DNA of 58,600 bases. Source: Acidobacteriaceae bacterium (GTDB lineage: Bacteria; Acidobacteriota; Terriglobia; Terriglobales; Acidobacteriaceae). The stretch spans positions 1-58,600 of the forward strand of contig JASHNS010000075.1 of NCBI GenBank assembly GCA_030041515.1, given 5' to 3'. Position numbers and translations under genes: made by a program. Each line of letters opens with the position of its first letter. Position 1 is the stretch's first letter. Under the pieces are notes generated by a model, which was given only the letters and a program-made list of their open reading frames with translations, was not told where the DNA came from and searched no databases. Shown here piece by piece: positions 42,041-51,632 of this stretch.

Positions 42041-44584
42041 GTGTTTTTTGACGACATCCGCTATGCACTGCGGCAGTTTTTCCGCACGCCGGGATTCACG
42101 ATCACGGCGGTTCTGACGCTGGCGTTAGGCATCGGCGCGACAACGGCGATCTTTACGCTGGTGCACGCCGTGCTGCTGAAATCGCTCCCGGTGGTCAGGC
42201 CGAGCCAGCTGGTGCGCATCGGGAACAACGAGAACTGCTGCATCAACGGCGGCATGCAGGACGACTGGTCGCTGTTCTCGACCGAGCAATACCGCGAGTT
42301 CCGCGACCACACGCCGGGATTTGAGAGCCTGGCGGCGTTCCAGGCCGGACGCACGCAGCTGGGCGTGCGGCGTGCGGGCAGGAACGCCGTGGCTGAGGCA
42401 TATCCGGCGGAGTTTGTCTCCGGTAATGCGTTCTCGACCTTTGGATTGCGCGCGTGGGAGGGCCGGCTTCTCCACGAGAGCGACGACAACAAGGGCGCGG
42501 CGCCGGTGGCGGTGATGAGCTACCGCACGTGGCAGCAGAAGTTCGGCCAGGACCCGTCGGTGGTGGGCTCGACGTTCCTCATCAACAGCGTCGCGTTTAC
42601 CGTGGTGGGCATTGGGCCGCCGGGATATTTCGGTGAGAAGCTGACCAGCGATCCGCCGGCGTTCTGGCTGCCGCTGAGCGCGTCGCCGCTGGTGCAGAAC
42701 GGAAGCTTCAACGTGCTGGATGAGCCCGAACTGACCTGGCTGAATGTGATTGGGCGCGTGCGGCCGGGGGTGAACCGGAGCCAGATGCAGGCGCAACTGC
42801 AGGTGGAGCTGCGCGATTTTCTGCGCAGCCCGATGGCCAAGGTGGATCCGGCGGAGAAAGTGCTGATCCCGAAACAGACGCTGCACCTGAGCTACGGTGG
42901 CGGCGGTGTGCAGCAGATGCAGGAGCAGTACAAATCGGAGCTGGAACTGCTGATGTGGATCTCGGCGTTTGTGCTGCTGATTGCCTGCGCCAATCTCGCA
43001 AACCTGATGCTGGTGCGGGCGACGGCGCGCAGGGGGCTGACATCGGTACGCTCGGCGCTGGGCGCTCCGCGGCGCAGGCTGGTGGTGCAGGCGCTGACTG
43101 AGAGTGTGGTGCTGGCGGTGGCGGGCGGCGTGGCCGGGCTGGCCGTGGCCTACGGCGGCGCGCGGCTGTTGCTGGATGCCGTGGCCGGAAAGAGCTATCT
43201 GCCCATCGACGCGGCGCCCTCGCCGGAGGTGCTGGCATTCGCATTTGGCGTGTCGCTGGTGACGGGGATGTTGTTTGGAGCGGCGCCGGCGTGGATGACG
43301 GCGCATGCCGATCCAATTGATGCACTGCGCGGGGCGAACCGCTCGACGCGCCACAGCGGACTGTGGACGCAGAAGCTTCTGGTGGTGGCACAGGCGGCGA
43401 TTTCCCTCGCGCTGCTGTGCGCGGCCGGGCTGCTGATCCGCTCCTTGACGAACCTGCAGCACCAGCACTTCGGGTTCGAGACGCAAAACAGATACATCGT
43501 GCACATCGATCCGCAGATGGCCGGCTACCAGGCGCCACAGATGGACGCGTTTCACCGGCAGCTCGAGGAGACGCTGGCGGCGATTCCGGGCGTGAAGGAA
43601 GTGACCTATTCGACCTACAGCCCCATGGAGGGCGACAACTGGGGCACGGGCGTGTACATCGAGGGCAAAGCACCGCCGCCGCCGGGCAGCGACTTCAACG
43701 GCGCATCGTGGGTGCGGGTGAGCCCAGGATATTTTTCCAATCTCGGAACGAACATCGTCGCGGGCCGCGAGTTCACCGATCAGGACAACGCCACGGCGCC
43801 GCTGGTGGCGGTGGTGAACGAGATGTTCGCGAAGCGCTTCTTTAAGAACGGCGATGCTCTGGGGCATCACTTCGGCATGTTCGACCAGAAATTCGCAGGG
43901 ACCTACACCATTGTCGGTATCACGGAAAATACGCAGTACTGGGATCCGGACAGCAAGCTGCGGCCGATGTTCTTCGTGCCGGGGATGCAGTGGATGCACT
44001 ACACCGACAAAGAAATGCAGATGGAAGAAGACGTCTCGCATCTGGAGATGGACGCCGTGGAGATCCGGACGGTGGGCGCGGTGCCGGGGCTGGAGGCGCA
44101 GGTGCGGCGCGCGCTGACGCAGATCAATCCGAACCTGACCATGCTGAATTTCGAAACCTTCCAGGGGCAGGTGCAGGATGAGTTCCAGCAGACGGAGCTG
44201 ATGGTGAAGCTCACGTCCGTCTTCGGCCTGCTGGCGCTCGTGCTGGCGGCGATTGGCCTGTACGGCGTGACGTCGTATGCGGTGGCGCAGCGGACCAGCG
44301 AGATCGGGATCCGCATGGCGCTGGGCGCGGACCGCGGCGGCATCGTGCAGATGGTGCTGCGCAGCGCCTTCCTGCAGGCCGGGATTGGGCTGGCGATTGG
44401 GATACCGGGCGCGGTGATTGCCGGGCACTTCATGGCCAGCCAACTCTATGGGGTGCGGCCGTGGGACCCGGTCGTGCTGGTAACCACGGCGATCGTTTTG
44501 GCCGGGGCGGCGTTCATCGCCGCCGTGGTGCCGGCGCGCCGCGCGGCGAGCGTTGAACCGATGCGGGCGTTAAGGGTGGAGTGA
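42041..44584 (+). CDS. MacB/FtsX-type orphan permease (ADOP family), copy 2
   Basis: An 847-residue permease with the same duplicated FtsX layout as copy 1: [19 protein letters not shown], then [40 protein letters not shown], a second half, and [17 protein letters not shown]. The start GTG 42041 is preferred because GGAGGG lies 5 nt upstream; an in-frame ATG at 42017 lacks one. Codon third positions favour G (GCG, CTG, GTG), while copy 1 favours C, so the pair is unlikely to be a recent duplication. Transport substrate is unknown; lipids, peptides or signals are possible. Confidence 0.9.
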   Translation: MFFDDIRYALRQFFRTPGFTITAVLTLALGIGATTAIFTLVHAVLLKSLPVVRPSQLVRIGNNENCCINGGMQDDWSLFSTEQYREFRDHTPGFESLAAFQAGRTQLGVRRAGRNAVAEAYPAEFVSGNAFSTFGLRAWEGRLLHESDDNKGAAPVAVMSYRTWQQKFGQDPSVVGSTFLINSVAFTVVGIGPPGYFGEKLTSDPPAFWLPLSASPLVQNGSFNVLDEPELTWLNVIGRVRPGVNRSQMQAQLQVELRDFLRSPMAKVDPAEKVLIPKQTLHLSYGGGGVQQMQEQYKSELELLMWISAFVLLIACANLANLMLVRATARRGLTSVRSALGAPRRRLVVQALTESVVLAVAGGVAGLAVAYGGARLLLDAVAGKSYLPIDAAPSPEVLAFAFGVSLVTGMLFGAAPAWMTAHADPIDALRGANRSTRHSGLWTQKLLVVAQAAISLALLCAAGLLIRSLTNLQHQHFGFETQNRYIVHIDPQMAGYQAPQMDAFHRQLEETLAAIPGVKEVTYSTYSPMEGDNWGTGVYIEGKAPPPPGSDFNGASWVRVSPGYFSNLGTNIVAGREFTDQDNATAPLVAVVNEMFAKRFFKNGDALGHHFGMFDQKFAGTYTIVGITENTQYWDPDSKLRPMFFVPGMQWMHYTDKEMQMEEDVSHLEMDAVEIRTVGAVPGLEAQVRRALTQINPNLTMLNFETFQGQVQDEFQQTELMVKLTSVFGLLALVLAAIGLYGVTSYAVAQRTSEIGIRMALGADRGGIVQMVLRSAFLQAGIGLAIGIPGAVIAGHFMASQLYGVRPWDPVVLVTTAIVLAGAAFIAAVVPARRAASVEPMRALRVE

Positions 44585-44655
44585 ACCAGTACGCAGGCAG
44601 AAGATAAGGGCTGGCGGCCTTTCCGCGACAAAGGAGACTGACACAGGACTCGGCC

Positions 44656-45936
44656 TTACCCGCGCGACATGAAATACGCGTCCACAGCTTTCCTCAGGGA
44701 TGCGCGGTCGAGGTGCGGCTCCCGTTTCCGGTATCGCGCCATCCAGCCGATCTGGTTGATGAGGTCGCGGGGCTGGCAGCCGCTGAGTTCCTGGTGGAAG
44801 CGGCCGCGAATGTCGTCAATCACTTCGGCGATCAGCGCGGGATCGAAGGCCAGCCGGCGGTCTTCGGCGACCCTGCGGAAGATTTCGATGAACTGGCCAT
44901 CGGAAGCGGCGTCGATCTTGATCTTGGTCTGAATCCTGCGCAGAAACGCGGTATCCACGAGATCGGACGGGTCCATGTTGGTGGCAAAGACGACCAGCAT
45001 CTCAAAGGGGATCTCGACTTTCTTCCCGCCGGCGAGCGTCAGGAAATCGATGCCCCGATCCAGAGGGACGATCCAGCGATTGAGCAGCTCTTCAGGGCGC
45101 GATCTCTGCCTTCCGAAATCATCGATGATGAGAACGCCGTTGTTCGCCTTCATCTGAACGGGGGCCACATAGAACCTGGAACCGGAGTTGAGCTGCAGAT
45201 CCAGCATCTCGACGGACAGCTCTCCGCCAACCATGACGGAAGGGCGGCGGCATCGAACCCAGCGCTCGTCGTAAGCGCGGTCTGCCGAGCGGTCGCTCTC
45301 CTGATGGACGAGAGGATCGAAGACGGCGATGATCTGGCCATCCACTTCGACTGCGCAGGGAATCCAGACGTCCTCGTTCGCGAGCACTTCGGAGATGGTC
45401 TCGGCGATCGCGGTCTTTCCCACGCCCGAGGGACCGTGGAGAAAAAGGGCCGCGCCGGAGTTGAGCGCTGTTCCGATCTGCTCCAGGATCCTGGGATCGA
45501 GCACGAGATGAGAGAAAGCCTTAAGAATGTCCGGCTCGTGGATGCCGAAATGTCGAACGCTCTGCCGCCGCACCTGGCCGACGTAGCTCTCAAGGGAGAC
45601 AGGCGCCGCGCCGGCATATTGATTCTGGGCGAGCAGGTCGATGGCCCGGGTCCTGCCCTGCGAGGTGATGGCGATTTCCGGATAGTTTCCGAGCATTCCG
45701 GTGACCTGGCAGAGAAGGTCCGTTCTCATCCGGGTGAACAGCTCGTTGGTCGCGTCGGCTCCCAGCCGGATGTGCTGGGACAATTCCCGCGTGGACATGG
45801 GCCCGTAGAGGTGAAGGAGTTTGAGGGCGAGATCATCCAGGACTGACTGCCGGACGCCCAGCTCGCCAAGGGTGCGCGGCTTGCGCTCCGGACCGAATAC
45901 CGGCGGCGCTTCGGGCACCGCCGCTAAAGTTACCAT
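44656..45936 (-). CDS. AAA+ ATPase of unknown function
   Basis: A 426-residue protein. Residues about 30-110 look like a helical/winged-helix domain (YGPMSTRELSQHIRLG). The ATPase core has Walker A HGPSGVGKTAI near residue 180, Walker B GVLIIDDFGRQR near 270, sensor-1 LVVFATNMDPSDL and an arginine-finger region AFLRRIQTKIKI, followed by a helical lid. It differs from MoxR in its N-terminus. Start ATG 45936 has GGAG 7 nt upstream; a frame extension of ten codons is not used. It is alone, with no VWA or secretion partner nearby, and convergent with the second permease. Confidence 0.8.
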   Translation of the reverse strand: MVTLAAVPEAPPVFGPERKPRTLGELGVRQSVLDDLALKLLHLYGPMSTRELSQHIRLGADATNELFTRMRTDLLCQVTGMLGNYPEIAITSQGRTRAIDLLAQNQYAGAAPVSLESYVGQVRRQSVRHFGIHEPDILKAFSHLVLDPRILEQIGTALNSGAALFLHGPSGVGKTAIAETISEVLANEDVWIPCAVEVDGQIIAVFDPLVHQESDRSADRAYDERWVRCRRPSVMVGGELSVEMLDLQLNSGSRFYVAPVQMKANNGVLIIDDFGRQRSRPEELLNRWIVPLDRGIDFLTLAGGKKVEIPFEMLVVFATNMDPSDLVDTAFLRRIQTKIKIDAASDGQFIEIFRRVAEDRRLAFDPALIAEVIDDIRGRFHQELSGCQPRDLINQIGWMARYRKREPHLDRASLRKAVDAYFMSRG

Positions 45937-46036
45937 CGAGGTTCTCCAGGACAGCCAACCGCGCAAGTCTACTGTGGTCCTTTTCGGCCAGCCATAGTAC
46001 TTCCGTCCGATTTGTCACACTTTGGTGCAGTATTCC

Positions 46037-46066
46037 TTGACAGGTATATGCCATAAGAGGTATATA
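46037..46066 (+). promoter_or_regulatory. Consensus promoter giving a likely leaderless arsR transcript
   Basis: TTGACA (46037-46042) and TATATA (46061-46066) are 18 nt apart. The expected start of RNA, about 7 nt after the -10 box, falls on the A of the ATG at 46073, so there is no room for a ribosome site. The 8-bp palindrome GTATATAC (46060-46067) overlaps the -10 box and GGTATAT is repeated at 46043-46049 and 46059-46065; this is a fitting place for ArsR-type self-repression. Confidence 0.7.
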
Positions 46067-46072
46067 CGAGTC

Positions 46073-46432
46073 ATGGAAGCAGTTTTTGCCATCCTGGCTG
46101 AGCCTAATCGCCGCGCGATCCTAAGCCTGCTGGCCTCCTCGGAGCGCTCGGTGGGCGAGATCGAGCGCCGGCTTCACCTGCCGCAGCCGACGGTTTCGAA
46201 GCACCTGCGCGTGTTGCGGGAGGCCGGTTTTGTGGAGTCGACGGTGGACGCGCAACGCCGTCTCTATCGGCTGATCCCGGAGCCGCTGGAGGAACTGGAT
46301 GCCTGGCTGGCGCAGTTTCGGCGGTTCTGGTCGGAGCGTGTCGATGCGCTGGAGCGGCATCTGGATCGCATGGATGGGATGGTGGGCGCAAAACCCACGA
46401 AGACAAGAGGGAAGAATCCGGGCCGCGGCTGA
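46073..46432 (+). CDS. ArsR-family transcription repressor
   Basis: A 119-residue winged-helix protein. LAEPNRRAILSLLASSERSVGEIER, LHLPQPTVSKHLRVLREAGFV (recognition helix) and DAQRRLYRLIPEPL form the DNA-binding domain; no metal-binding Cys pairs are present, so it is the type that controls SRPBCC genes rather than a metal sensor. Start ATG 46073 is set by the family N-terminus and by the promoter ending just before it. It heads an operon with a glyoxalase-like and an SRPBCC gene. Confidence 0.92.
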   Translation: MEAVFAILAEPNRRAILSLLASSERSVGEIERRLHLPQPTVSKHLRVLREAGFVESTVDAQRRLYRLIPEPLEELDAWLAQFRRFWSERVDALERHLDRMDGMVGAKPTKTRGKNPGRG

Positions 46433-46464
46433 GCCGCCAATTTCACCAGACGAGGATGATAACG

Positions 46465-46860
46465 ATGAAAATCAAATTGACGAGCCTGATCGTGGACGAT
46501 CAGGAAAAGGCGCTGCGCTTTTACACCGAAGTCCTGGGCTTCGCGAAGAAGGCTGATTTCAGCCAGGGGCCGTTTCGCTGGCTCACGGTCGTCTCCGCGG
46601 AGGAGCCGAACGGGACGGAGCTGCAATTGGCGCTCAACAACGATCCGGCAGCCAAGGCGTATCAACAGGCGCGGTTCCAGCAAAAGCAGCCTGCGGCCAT
46701 GTTCTTTACCGACGATGTAGATGCCGATTACGAGCGCATGAAGGCGCGCGGCGCCCAGTTCACCATGCCGCCCATGGATGTGACGGCGTCAAAGATCGCG
46801 ATGGTCGACGACACCTGCGGCAATGTGATCCAGATCACGCAGCTCAAGTGGAAGGGTTGA
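46465..46860 (+). CDS. VOC/glyoxalase-family protein
   Basis: A 131-residue protein with two betaalphabetabetabeta units: MKIKLTSLIVDDQEKALRFYTEVLGF, then GTELQLALNN, AMFFTDDVDADYERMKARGAQF and MVDDTCGNVIQITQ. Metal-ligand positions are partly kept (Glu in the second strand TELQL). Start ATG 46465 has GAGG 9 nt upstream; an in-frame ATG three codons earlier is an alternative. It could be a dioxygenase, an isomerase or a drug-binding protein. Confidence 0.87.
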   Translation: MKIKLTSLIVDDQEKALRFYTEVLGFAKKADFSQGPFRWLTVVSAEEPNGTELQLALNNDPAAKAYQQARFQQKQPAAMFFTDDVDADYERMKARGAQFTMPPMDVTASKIAMVDDTCGNVIQITQLKWKG

Positions 46861-46861
46861 G

Positions 46862-47419
46862 ATGGCTGCCGGCGAAGCGTATGAGCCGGGCCCGGCGAGC
46901 GGGGCCCGGGTGGAAAAGGATGGGGAGCAGTGGACGCTGATCCTCGAGAGGGAATTGCGCCACGCTCCGGAAAGGGTGTGGCAGGCGCTGACCGAACCAG
47001 CGCATCTGCGCGAATGGGCGCCCTTCGATGCCGATGGGAACCTTGCCGAGCCAGGGCCGGTGCAGCTCACCTGGGTGGGAACGGGACGGACGATTGTGGC
47101 GAAGGTGACGCGCGCGGAAGCTCCCCGGGTGCTGGAGTTGGGCGACATGCGGTGGGAGCTGGAACGAGTCTCCCGCCGGGGTTCAGGAACAGGCAGCGGC
47201 ACGCGGCTGCGGCTCTGGCATCGCATCGACCGCCGCTTCATTGCGTGGGGCGCGGCCGGGTGGCACATCTGCTTCGACGTGCTCGATCGGCTGCTGAGCG
47301 GAACACCCATCGGCCGCATGGCCGCCGGAGGGGAAGGCTGGCAGCGGCTGAGCGCGGAGTATGCGCAGCAATTCGGAGCGGAAAATCCGGGAGGCTCGGC
47401 GAACGTTCAGAAGCCATGA
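46862..47419 (+). CDS. SRPBCC/AHSA1-family protein
   Basis: A 185-residue START-like fold protein. The characteristic AHSA1 block is ERELRHAPERVWQALTEPAHLREWAPF, followed by an outlying WVGTGRTIVAKVTRAEAPRVLEL and WHICFDVLDRLLSG. It is presumed to bind a hydrophobic small molecule. ArsR and SRPBCC genes often sit together, and here the start ATG is one base after the VOC stop, so the three are one operon. Confidence 0.85.
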   Translation: MAAGEAYEPGPASGARVEKDGEQWTLILERELRHAPERVWQALTEPAHLREWAPFDADGNLAEPGPVQLTWVGTGRTIVAKVTRAEAPRVLELGDMRWELERVSRRGSGTGSGTRLRLWHRIDRRFIAWGAAGWHICFDVLDRLLSGTPIGRMAAGGEGWQRLSAEYAQQFGAENPGGSANVQKP

Positions 47420-47480
47420 ACGGATGAGGCTTCTGAATCCCGTCTCTGGCGGACTCAGGCAAAAGGCGGACGCATGATTC

Positions 47481-47891
47481 CTACCAGCTGGAGTAAGGCT
47501 GGCCGTCGGAACCCATCGCATCCGAACCGCTGTGTACGTCCGTGATGCCGGATTCGGTCTGATCGAGGTCCGAGTAGGTATCGTCCGTGTCGGTATTCCA
47601 GGTGTCCTTGCTGTTGGTCATGGGATCGACGGGGATGGCGGCGAGATAGCCGGACTGCACGAGATCGTCGAGCGACTGCGGCGCTTTGTTCTTGTCCTCG
47701 GTATAGGCCTGAATCGCCGTACGCATCACGTGGAGATCTTCTTTGAGGGCGGCCTCCTTGGCGGCGCGGATATCCGAAGTGAAGACAGGGACGGCGACCA
47801 GCGCCAGGATGGCGATGATGCTCATGACGACGATCAGCTCGATGAGAGTGAAGCCGCTGTCGCGTTTCCGAGTTGAGAGTTTACGCAGCAA
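47481..47891 (-). CDS. Type II secretion pseudopilin, GspG-like
   Basis: A 136-residue pseudopilin. The prepilin peptidase site is SG-FTLIELIVV, cleaved after Gly13, with Glu at +5 and a long hydrophobic helix to about residue 35. GspG features follow: AAKEAALKEDLHVMRTAIQAYTEDKNKAPQSLDDLV, AIPVDPMT and a final DGQPYSSW. The Asp-rich tail (DTDDTYSDLDQTE) may bind calcium. It is third in a minus-strand unit after a secretin and another pseudopilin. Confidence 0.92.
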   Translation of the reverse strand: MLRKLSTRKRDSGFTLIELIVVMSIIAILALVAVPVFTSDIRAAKEAALKEDLHVMRTAIQAYTEDKNKAPQSLDDLVQSGYLAAIPVDPMTNSKDTWNTDTDDTYSDLDQTESGITDVHSGSDAMGSDGQPYSSW

Positions 47892-47897
47892 AGTAGT

Positions 47898-48365
47898 TTA
47901 CCAGGTGTTGTATTTCGTGCCGTCGAGTGCCGTTCCCTGCGACTTGGAGTACACATCAAAGACGTTCTGACCGCCCCAGCTGTCGCTGGTCGGGTCGTCC
48001 TGCATGGAGCGCAGCCCCCAGTCGGTATCCCCGGTCATGGGATCGACGGGAATGCGGCGCAGAAACTTTACTTTGTGGCCCTGCACATCCACGCCATTCA
48101 CCAGGGTATCCAGGTCGGGCGGGTAGTTATAGCTGTCGACTTTGGTCTGGAAGGCGCCTTTCATGGCGGCGTCATGATAGGCGTCAATCGCTTTACGCAT
48201 GTCCCACAAGTCGTAGCGAAGCATTTCCTCTTTCTGGCGTTTCACCTGGAACCGCACGATGGGGATGGCGGCGGTGGCCAGGATCGACAAAATAAAGGTG
48301 GTGACGATCAGCTCCACCAGGGTGAGGCCGCGCTCGTTCCGCCGATTTTGAAACGTCAACCGCAT
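47898..48365 (-). CDS. Type II secretion-like pseudopilin
   Basis: A 155-residue pseudopilin with the processing site RG-LTLVELIVT at residues 13-14, Glu at +5. The second half is a GspG-like domain with YPPDLDTLVNG, RRIPVDPMTGD and a final GTKYNTW, so it is close kin of the next gene and may be a paralogue. It lies 18 nt after the secretin stop and 6 nt before the GspG start. Confidence 0.9.
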   Translation of the reverse strand: MRLTFQNRRNERGLTLVELIVTTFILSILATAAIPIVRFQVKRQKEEMLRYDLWDMRKAIDAYHDAAMKGAFQTKVDSYNYPPDLDTLVNGVDVQGHKVKFLRRIPVDPMTGDTDWGLRSMQDDPTSDSWGGQNVFDVYSKSQGTALDGTKYNTW

Positions 48366-48383
48366 AAAACGTCTGCTCCGGGC

Positions 48384-50777
48384 TTACTGAATGGTCACCA
48401 GCGCCTGGGAGCCGGTGGCCGGCAGGATCTGCTGCCGGCTGTTGCGAACCACAGGACCGTCGATCCCGACCGACGCCACCCCCGGCGCTTTGGCCTGGAA
48501 GGTGAGCACGCACAGGGGACCCGAGCCGGTTACTCCTTTGACTCCTGGCGGGCGGGAAAGGGCAACATCGATGTTGCCGTGCCCATCGTCGCGGTGCAGC
48601 AGCGTAATGGCCTGACCATCCTGGCCGAGGAAATTCGGCTTGCTGGGATCAGGCAGATCCACATTGACGAGGCTGAGGCGGGCCGGATCGTAATGCACCT
48701 GCAGCGGGATGCCGAAGACGTCGGTGCCGCCAGAAAGATTGATGGCCAACTTGAACGTTGAGCCCACCTTGACGGTCGACTGCTGCGGCGAAAGCTGCAG
48801 GCTGACAGGCGGTCCGGCGGCATTCTGCTGGCGGATGTTATCGAGCGCCTGCTGGGCCGCCTGGGCGGGATTCGAGGTGGGTGCTGAGCCAGAGGGAGCC
48901 ACTGCCGGAGCGGAGCCGTTCTGCGCGGGACCGGGCTGCGCCGCACCAGACTGCACAGCGGGTGCGGCCGTGGGATTCTGACTCTGGCCGTTCAGAGCGG
49001 CGGCCAGCTGCTCCTTGGTGCGGATCTGACGCACCAGGACATCATTGCCGGTGCCGACGTCAACCTCCTGCACGTCTTCGGGGCTGATCTGCTCCTGGCT
49101 GACGACGTGGGGAATCATCAGGAAGACGATTTCGTCGGTGGAGACTTCCTTCTGCTGGGTGCTGAAGAGGTACTTGATGAGGGGAAGCTCGGCCAGGCCG
49201 GGAGTGCCGCTGATCGTGAAGGTGGTCTGGCGCTGGAGAATGCCGCCGAGAAGGCTGGCCTCGCCATTGCGCAGACGGATGCTGTGCTTGACGACGCGCT
49301 GGGTGATGATCGGCTCCTGAACGCCCTCGATGGTGCTGTAACCGTTCGTCGAAGAGACTTCGATGTCGCTCTTGAGCGTCACGTCGTTATCGAAGTGGAT
49401 GGTGGGCGTGATGTCCATGGTGACGCCCACATCAATGTATTGGAACTGGGTCTGGGCGTAACCGATGGCTGCGCCGGCAGCGAGGCCCGGCTCGGCAAAG
49501 GAGCCGGTGGCGATGGGGATGCGTTCGCCGATTTTGAGCTGTGCCTGCTGGCCGTTGGAGCAGCGGATCTGCGGGTTCTGAATCACGCGCGAGCGCGAGT
49601 CGGTGAGCAGCAGGTCAACCGCGGCCTGGCCGATCGATACGGCGAAGTTCGTGGAATTCAGATGGGCCAAATTGTTGAGCGTGAGACCGCTGGCCGTGCT
49701 GCCGGTGCTGGTGGAGGTGGTGGTGGAGCTGCTTGTGTTTGTATTGTCCAGGTTGGCGTTGGAGGCCTGAAAGCTGATGCTGGCCGTCTGCGGGAGCTGA
49801 ACGCCGATGTTGCGCAGCAGGTCGCGGCTGACCTCGAGCACGGCGACGTCAATCACCACTTCCGGCTGGGCTTTATCAAGGTTGGCGATGAGGTGACGGG
49901 CGAGGAGAATCTCGTCGGGCGTGCCGCGCATCACGATGGCATTTTCGCTGGAGACGCCGTTGATGCGGGCATCCTGAAAGAGATTGCGGAGGACTGTCTG
50001 GATCTCGGTGAAATCGTTCTGCTGCGCGACATTATGCAGGTAAAAAGTTTCAACGGCTTCCTGGTCGAGTTCCGTGTGTTTTGCGCGCGTGTCTTCTGCC
50101 ACGAAAATGGTGTTGTTGGTGACGGGGCGCCAGAAGGTGCCCGACTGCAGGGCGATAATGCGAAGCGCGTTATAGAGATTGACGTTATTGAGGTCGACTT
50201 CAATGCGCTTGGACTGGTAGGAAGGGTCGAACAGGACGTTGATGCCGGCTAACTTACCGACGGTCTGATACACGACGCGGGTATCCGCGACCATGTGCAC
50301 GGTCAGCGGCTCGCTGGATATCGGCTTGAGCTGCGGAGGCGCAGCCAGTTCCTCAAAGGCCTGGTCGGTGGTGCGAGCCGCCTGCGGCGCAGCAGCGGGA
50401 GTTTCTGCGTTAATCCTGGCGCGGGTGGCGCTGATGTCCTGGGTCGCGAGTTCATCACTGGGGTCGATGCTGAGAGCGCGCAGGAAATCGGTGAGTGCGC
50501 CGGTGTAATCGCCCTGGTCGCGGAGACGTTCGCCGCGCTGCACCCAGATGGAACCAGCCTGGAAACGGGTACGTTCCCACGCAATGCGATAGCGCTCGTC
50601 GTTGGGCCTGGCCTGATAGGCCTGGGCGTAGTCCTGGTAGGCGGTGAGGATGTCACCCTTCTCTTCGGCGTGCTGGCCTTTTTTGAAGATCTTGCCGGCC
50701 GATTCAGCATGCGCCGAGGGAAGGCCGACCAGGACGATGGCGGCGATCAAAGCCAGGAGAACAAGGCTACGCTTCAT
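48384..50777 (-). CDS. Secretin (GspD/PilQ type) with TPR N-terminus and C-terminal cohesin-like domain
   Basis: A 797-residue outer-membrane secretin. A signal peptide (MKRSLVLLALIAAIVLVGLPSAHA) is followed by TPR-like repeats (about 25-120), a secretin/TonB short N domain (about 150-240), N-domains, and the secretin pore (about 330-570) with the VPLLG-like stretch IGERIPIATGSF and GTPGLAELPLIKYLFS. After a Gly/Pro/Ala-rich linker (about 595-650), the last 140 residues look like a cohesin domain (VKVGSTFKLAINLSGG, GIPLQVHYDPARLSLV, LCVLTFQAK). Start ATG 50777 is chosen for its signal peptide. The fused cohesin suggests docking of a partner or substrate at the outer membrane. Confidence 0.88.
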   Translation of the reverse strand: MKRSLVLLALIAAIVLVGLPSAHAESAGKIFKKGQHAEEKGDILTAYQDYAQAYQARPNDERYRIAWERTRFQAGSIWVQRGERLRDQGDYTGALTDFLRALSIDPSDELATQDISATRARINAETPAAAPQAARTTDQAFEELAAPPQLKPISSEPLTVHMVADTRVVYQTVGKLAGINVLFDPSYQSKRIEVDLNNVNLYNALRIIALQSGTFWRPVTNNTIFVAEDTRAKHTELDQEAVETFYLHNVAQQNDFTEIQTVLRNLFQDARINGVSSENAIVMRGTPDEILLARHLIANLDKAQPEVVIDVAVLEVSRDLLRNIGVQLPQTASISFQASNANLDNTNTSSSTTTSTSTGSTASGLTLNNLAHLNSTNFAVSIGQAAVDLLLTDSRSRVIQNPQIRCSNGQQAQLKIGERIPIATGSFAEPGLAAGAAIGYAQTQFQYIDVGVTMDITPTIHFDNDVTLKSDIEVSSTNGYSTIEGVQEPIITQRVVKHSIRLRNGEASLLGGILQRQTTFTISGTPGLAELPLIKYLFSTQQKEVSTDEIVFLMIPHVVSQEQISPEDVQEVDVGTGNDVLVRQIRTKEQLAAALNGQSQNPTAAPAVQSGAAQPGPAQNGSAPAVAPSGSAPTSNPAQAAQQALDNIRQQNAAGPPVSLQLSPQQSTVKVGSTFKLAINLSGGTDVFGIPLQVHYDPARLSLVNVDLPDPSKPNFLGQDGQAITLLHRDDGHGNIDVALSRPPGVKGVTGSGPLCVLTFQAKAPGVASVGIDGPVVRNSRQQILPATGSQALVTIQ

Positions 50778-50983
50778 GCAACTCCGTAGGGGGAAAGGAA
50801 ATACTGCCAGGAGAAGCGTTGGGACAGGCCGCTTCCGGCCGGCAGAGATTCGCTTGCCAAATGCCGGCAAGCGCCGTGAATAGTATCGCATCCGCATGTC
50901 GCAAATCGGTGTGCCGCCTCCTCGCGGCAAGCCCCTCCCCAGGATGCGGCAACCGTATAGGATGGAAGACTGCGGCAGCTGCT

Positions 50984-51511
50984 ATGGCTCGTGTTTCCTC
51001 CCATCCCGTGAAGCCCGCTCCGCCGAAGGCGAAACCGCGCGATCCGGTGGCTGCCGGCGCGCGCGATGCTGCGCAGAATCGCGCGGCGGGGCACAACTAT
51101 TTCCTCCTTGAAAAATACGAGGCGGGCGTGGCCCTGCGCGGAACCGAGGTCAAGTCGATCCGCGAAGGCAAGGCCAATCTGAAAGACGCCTACGGCATCA
51201 TCCAGAACGGCGAGGCCTTCCTGCTGAACGCGCATATTGGGGCATATTCTCACGGGAGCTCCAACAATCATGAGGCCCTGCGCACACGGAAACTGCTGCT
51301 GCATCAGGAGGAAATTCAAAAGCTCACGGGAAAGACGCAGCAGAAGGGCCTGACGCTCATCCCTACACGGCTTTATTTCCGGAACGGCCGGGTGAAATGC
51401 GAGATCGCCGTGGCGCGGGGCAAACAGCAGTGGGACAAGCGGGAGACAGAGCGGCGGCGCGAGGCGGACCGGGAAGCGCGGGCGGCAGTCGCGAGAGGGA
51501 AAAAGAGTTAA
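50984..51511 (+). CDS. smpB: SsrA-binding protein SmpB
   Basis: A 175-residue protein. AAGHNYFLLEKYEAGVALRGTEVKSIREGK, VNL-like DAYGIIQNGEAFLLNAHIGAY and LIPTRLYFRNGRVKCEIAVARGKQQWDKRE are the full SmpB signature; the C-terminal DKRE...AR tail acts in the decoding centre during trans-translation. The 30-residue N-terminal extension, rich in Lys, Pro and Ala, is unusually long. The ssrA RNA gene is not in the window. Start ATG 50984 lacks a strong ribosome site. Confidence 0.95.
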   Translation: MARVSSHPVKPAPPKAKPRDPVAAGARDAAQNRAAGHNYFLLEKYEAGVALRGTEVKSIREGKANLKDAYGIIQNGEAFLLNAHIGAYSHGSSNNHEALRTRKLLLHQEEIQKLTGKTQQKGLTLIPTRLYFRNGRVKCEIAVARGKQQWDKRETERRREADREARAAVARGKKS

Positions 51512-51632
51512 GGCGAGGTTCCAGCAAAAGGTGAGGCACTCGCCGGAAACCACAGGAAAACAAGAACATGCGGACGTTCGACCGAGTCGAGGCTCGACCG
51601 TCCTGGTACAATCGAGAAAGAGACTGACGACG

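Noticed and set aside
42125-44443. 772-codon minus-strand open frame
   Set aside because: It is antisense to the second permease and reads as His/Arg/Gln repeats; the permease strand has complete conserved motifs.
50778-50983. tmRNA gene next to smpB
   Set aside because: The gap is about 200 nt and shows no tRNA-like ends or tag-peptide frame.
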